The notes beneath the pieces were generated by a model, which had not been told where the DNA came from, made no database searches, and saw nothing but the letters and a program-made list of their open reading frames with translations. Below, piece by piece: positions 63,508-64,000 of a stretch of DNA of 64,000 nucleotides. Numbering within the stretch: position 1 is the stretch's first letter; every line of letters begins with the position of its first letter. The DNA comes from Exilibacterium tricleocarpae (GTDB lineage Bacteria > Pseudomonadota > Gammaproteobacteria > Pseudomonadales > Cellvibrionaceae): assembly GCF_007004655.1 (NCBI RefSeq), contig NZ_ML660105.1, forward strand, positions 1-64,000, in the 5' to 3' direction. Position numbers and translations under genes: made by a program.

Positions 63508-64000
63508 CTACAAGTCCCCCCACAGGTGCTGCAATAGACTAATCGCCACCAGTGGTGCCGTTTCTGTGCGCAGTACTCTCGGGCCTAGTGCCAGCGCTTC
63601 AAAACCCTGTGCTTGGGAAGCGCTGATTTCACCGGCGTCCAATCCACCTTCCGGGCCGATTAACAGAGCCACTGATTCAGGTCGGGTGGCGGCACTGAGT
63701 CTTTCACCGCCGGCCCGATGGTGAAGAACGAATTTACGCGTTGCTGTGACCTGCGGCAACCAGTCGTGCAGGCTTTGCAGTGGGTCGAGTTCCGGCAATC
63801 GATTGCGCTGGCACTGTTCACAGGTGCTGGCGACAATCTGTTGCCAGTGGTGGTGCTTTTTTTCCAGCCGCTCCCCGCTCAGCTTAACCTCGGTGCGCCC
63901 GGTGAACAGCGGTGAAATAGAAGCCACGCCCAGTTCGGTGGCTTTCTGCATCACCCAGTCCATACGCTCGCCTTTCGAAATGCCGATACCGAGTGTTATA
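63508..64000 (-). CDS. rsmE: 16S rRNA m3U1498 methyltransferase RsmE (5' end outside window)
   Basis: The last ~164 codons are present; the frame stays open to the right edge (LGIGISKGERMDWVMQKATELGV). SPOUT-type knotted methyltransferase: LLIGPEGGLDAGEISASQAQG and ALGPRVLRTETAPLVAISLLQ. It methylates U1498 of 16S rRNA. Confidence 0.94.
   Translation of the reverse strand, partial: ITLGIGISKGERMDWVMQKATELGVASISPLFTGRTEVKLSGERLEKKHHHWQQIVASTCEQCQRNRLPELDPLQSLHDWLPQVTATRKFVLHHRAGGERLSAATRPESVALLIGPEGGLDAGEISASQAQGFEALALGPRVLRTETAPLVAISLLQHLWGDL

Overview
The window looks like a chromosomal segment of a marine-type gammaproteobacterium related to Pseudomonas and the Cellvibrionales. I infer this from gene order. 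The block hemW-rdgB-DUF4426-metW-metX ... yggT-proC-yggS-pilT-pilU ... ruvX-algH-tonB-gshB-pilGHIJK-chpABC follows the Pseudomonas aeruginosa arrangement almost gene for gene, and ubiD-rho-trxA-ppk1 is also a Pseudomonas-like neighbourhood. No rRNA, tRNA or CRISPR array was recognised.

Positions 1-7337 are an array of integron gene cassettes on the + strand. It has thirteen attC-like sites (RYYYAAC-type start, GTTRNRY-type end). Between them lie small, AT-richer, mostly unrecognised genes: a HEAT-like protein, a DUF6210-like protein, RidA, a CPCC-family protein, a DUF5076-like protein, two exported or membrane proteins, and a GNAT-VOC fusion. One cassette gene is frameshifted and one carries a decayed IS3-family element. 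The integrase is not in the window; cassette orientation puts it to the left. The array ends directly beside the core gene ubiD.

Positions 7486-32759 are mostly housekeeping. They include ubiD, rho (behind an unusually long, repeat-rich leader), trxA, ppk1, a TVP38-FAD oxidoreductase fusion coupled to an ArsM-like methyltransferase, a hybrid histidine kinase, the methionine genes metXW, rdgB, hemW, a dynamin-like GTPase, yggT, proC, yggS, the pilus retraction ATPases pilT and pilU, ruvX and algH. Positions 33228-48654 hold tonB, gshB and the complete Pil-Chp chemosensory cluster that controls type IV pili. Twitching-motility functions (PilT, PilU, TonB3-like, PilGHIJK-ChpABC) therefore dominate the centre of the window.

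Positions 48655-58310 are more accessory: repeats, a lipoprotein, a 1007-residue TonB-dependent receptor, a 79-bp tandem repeat, a PchR-like AraC regulator next to a second (possibly copper-type) TonB receptor, and a PQQ sugar dehydrogenase. Positions 58363-59868 are an AT-rich island of three small genes. The right end holds an M19 dipeptidase, a Fur-family regulator, a DUF4199 + LuxR pair and the start of rsmE.

The most unusual theme is short-repeat invasion and expansion. The word GGGACAGGCAC (or its complement) is amplified about ten times inside hemW, where it adds roughly 155 in-frame residues, and six times in an intergenic region 28 kb away. Other local expansions lie in the rho leader, the pilI-pilJ gap, the ChpA linker, the Ppk1 N terminus and the 79-bp palindromic array, and there are two long-armed inverted repeats sharing a GCAGGGATGC core.
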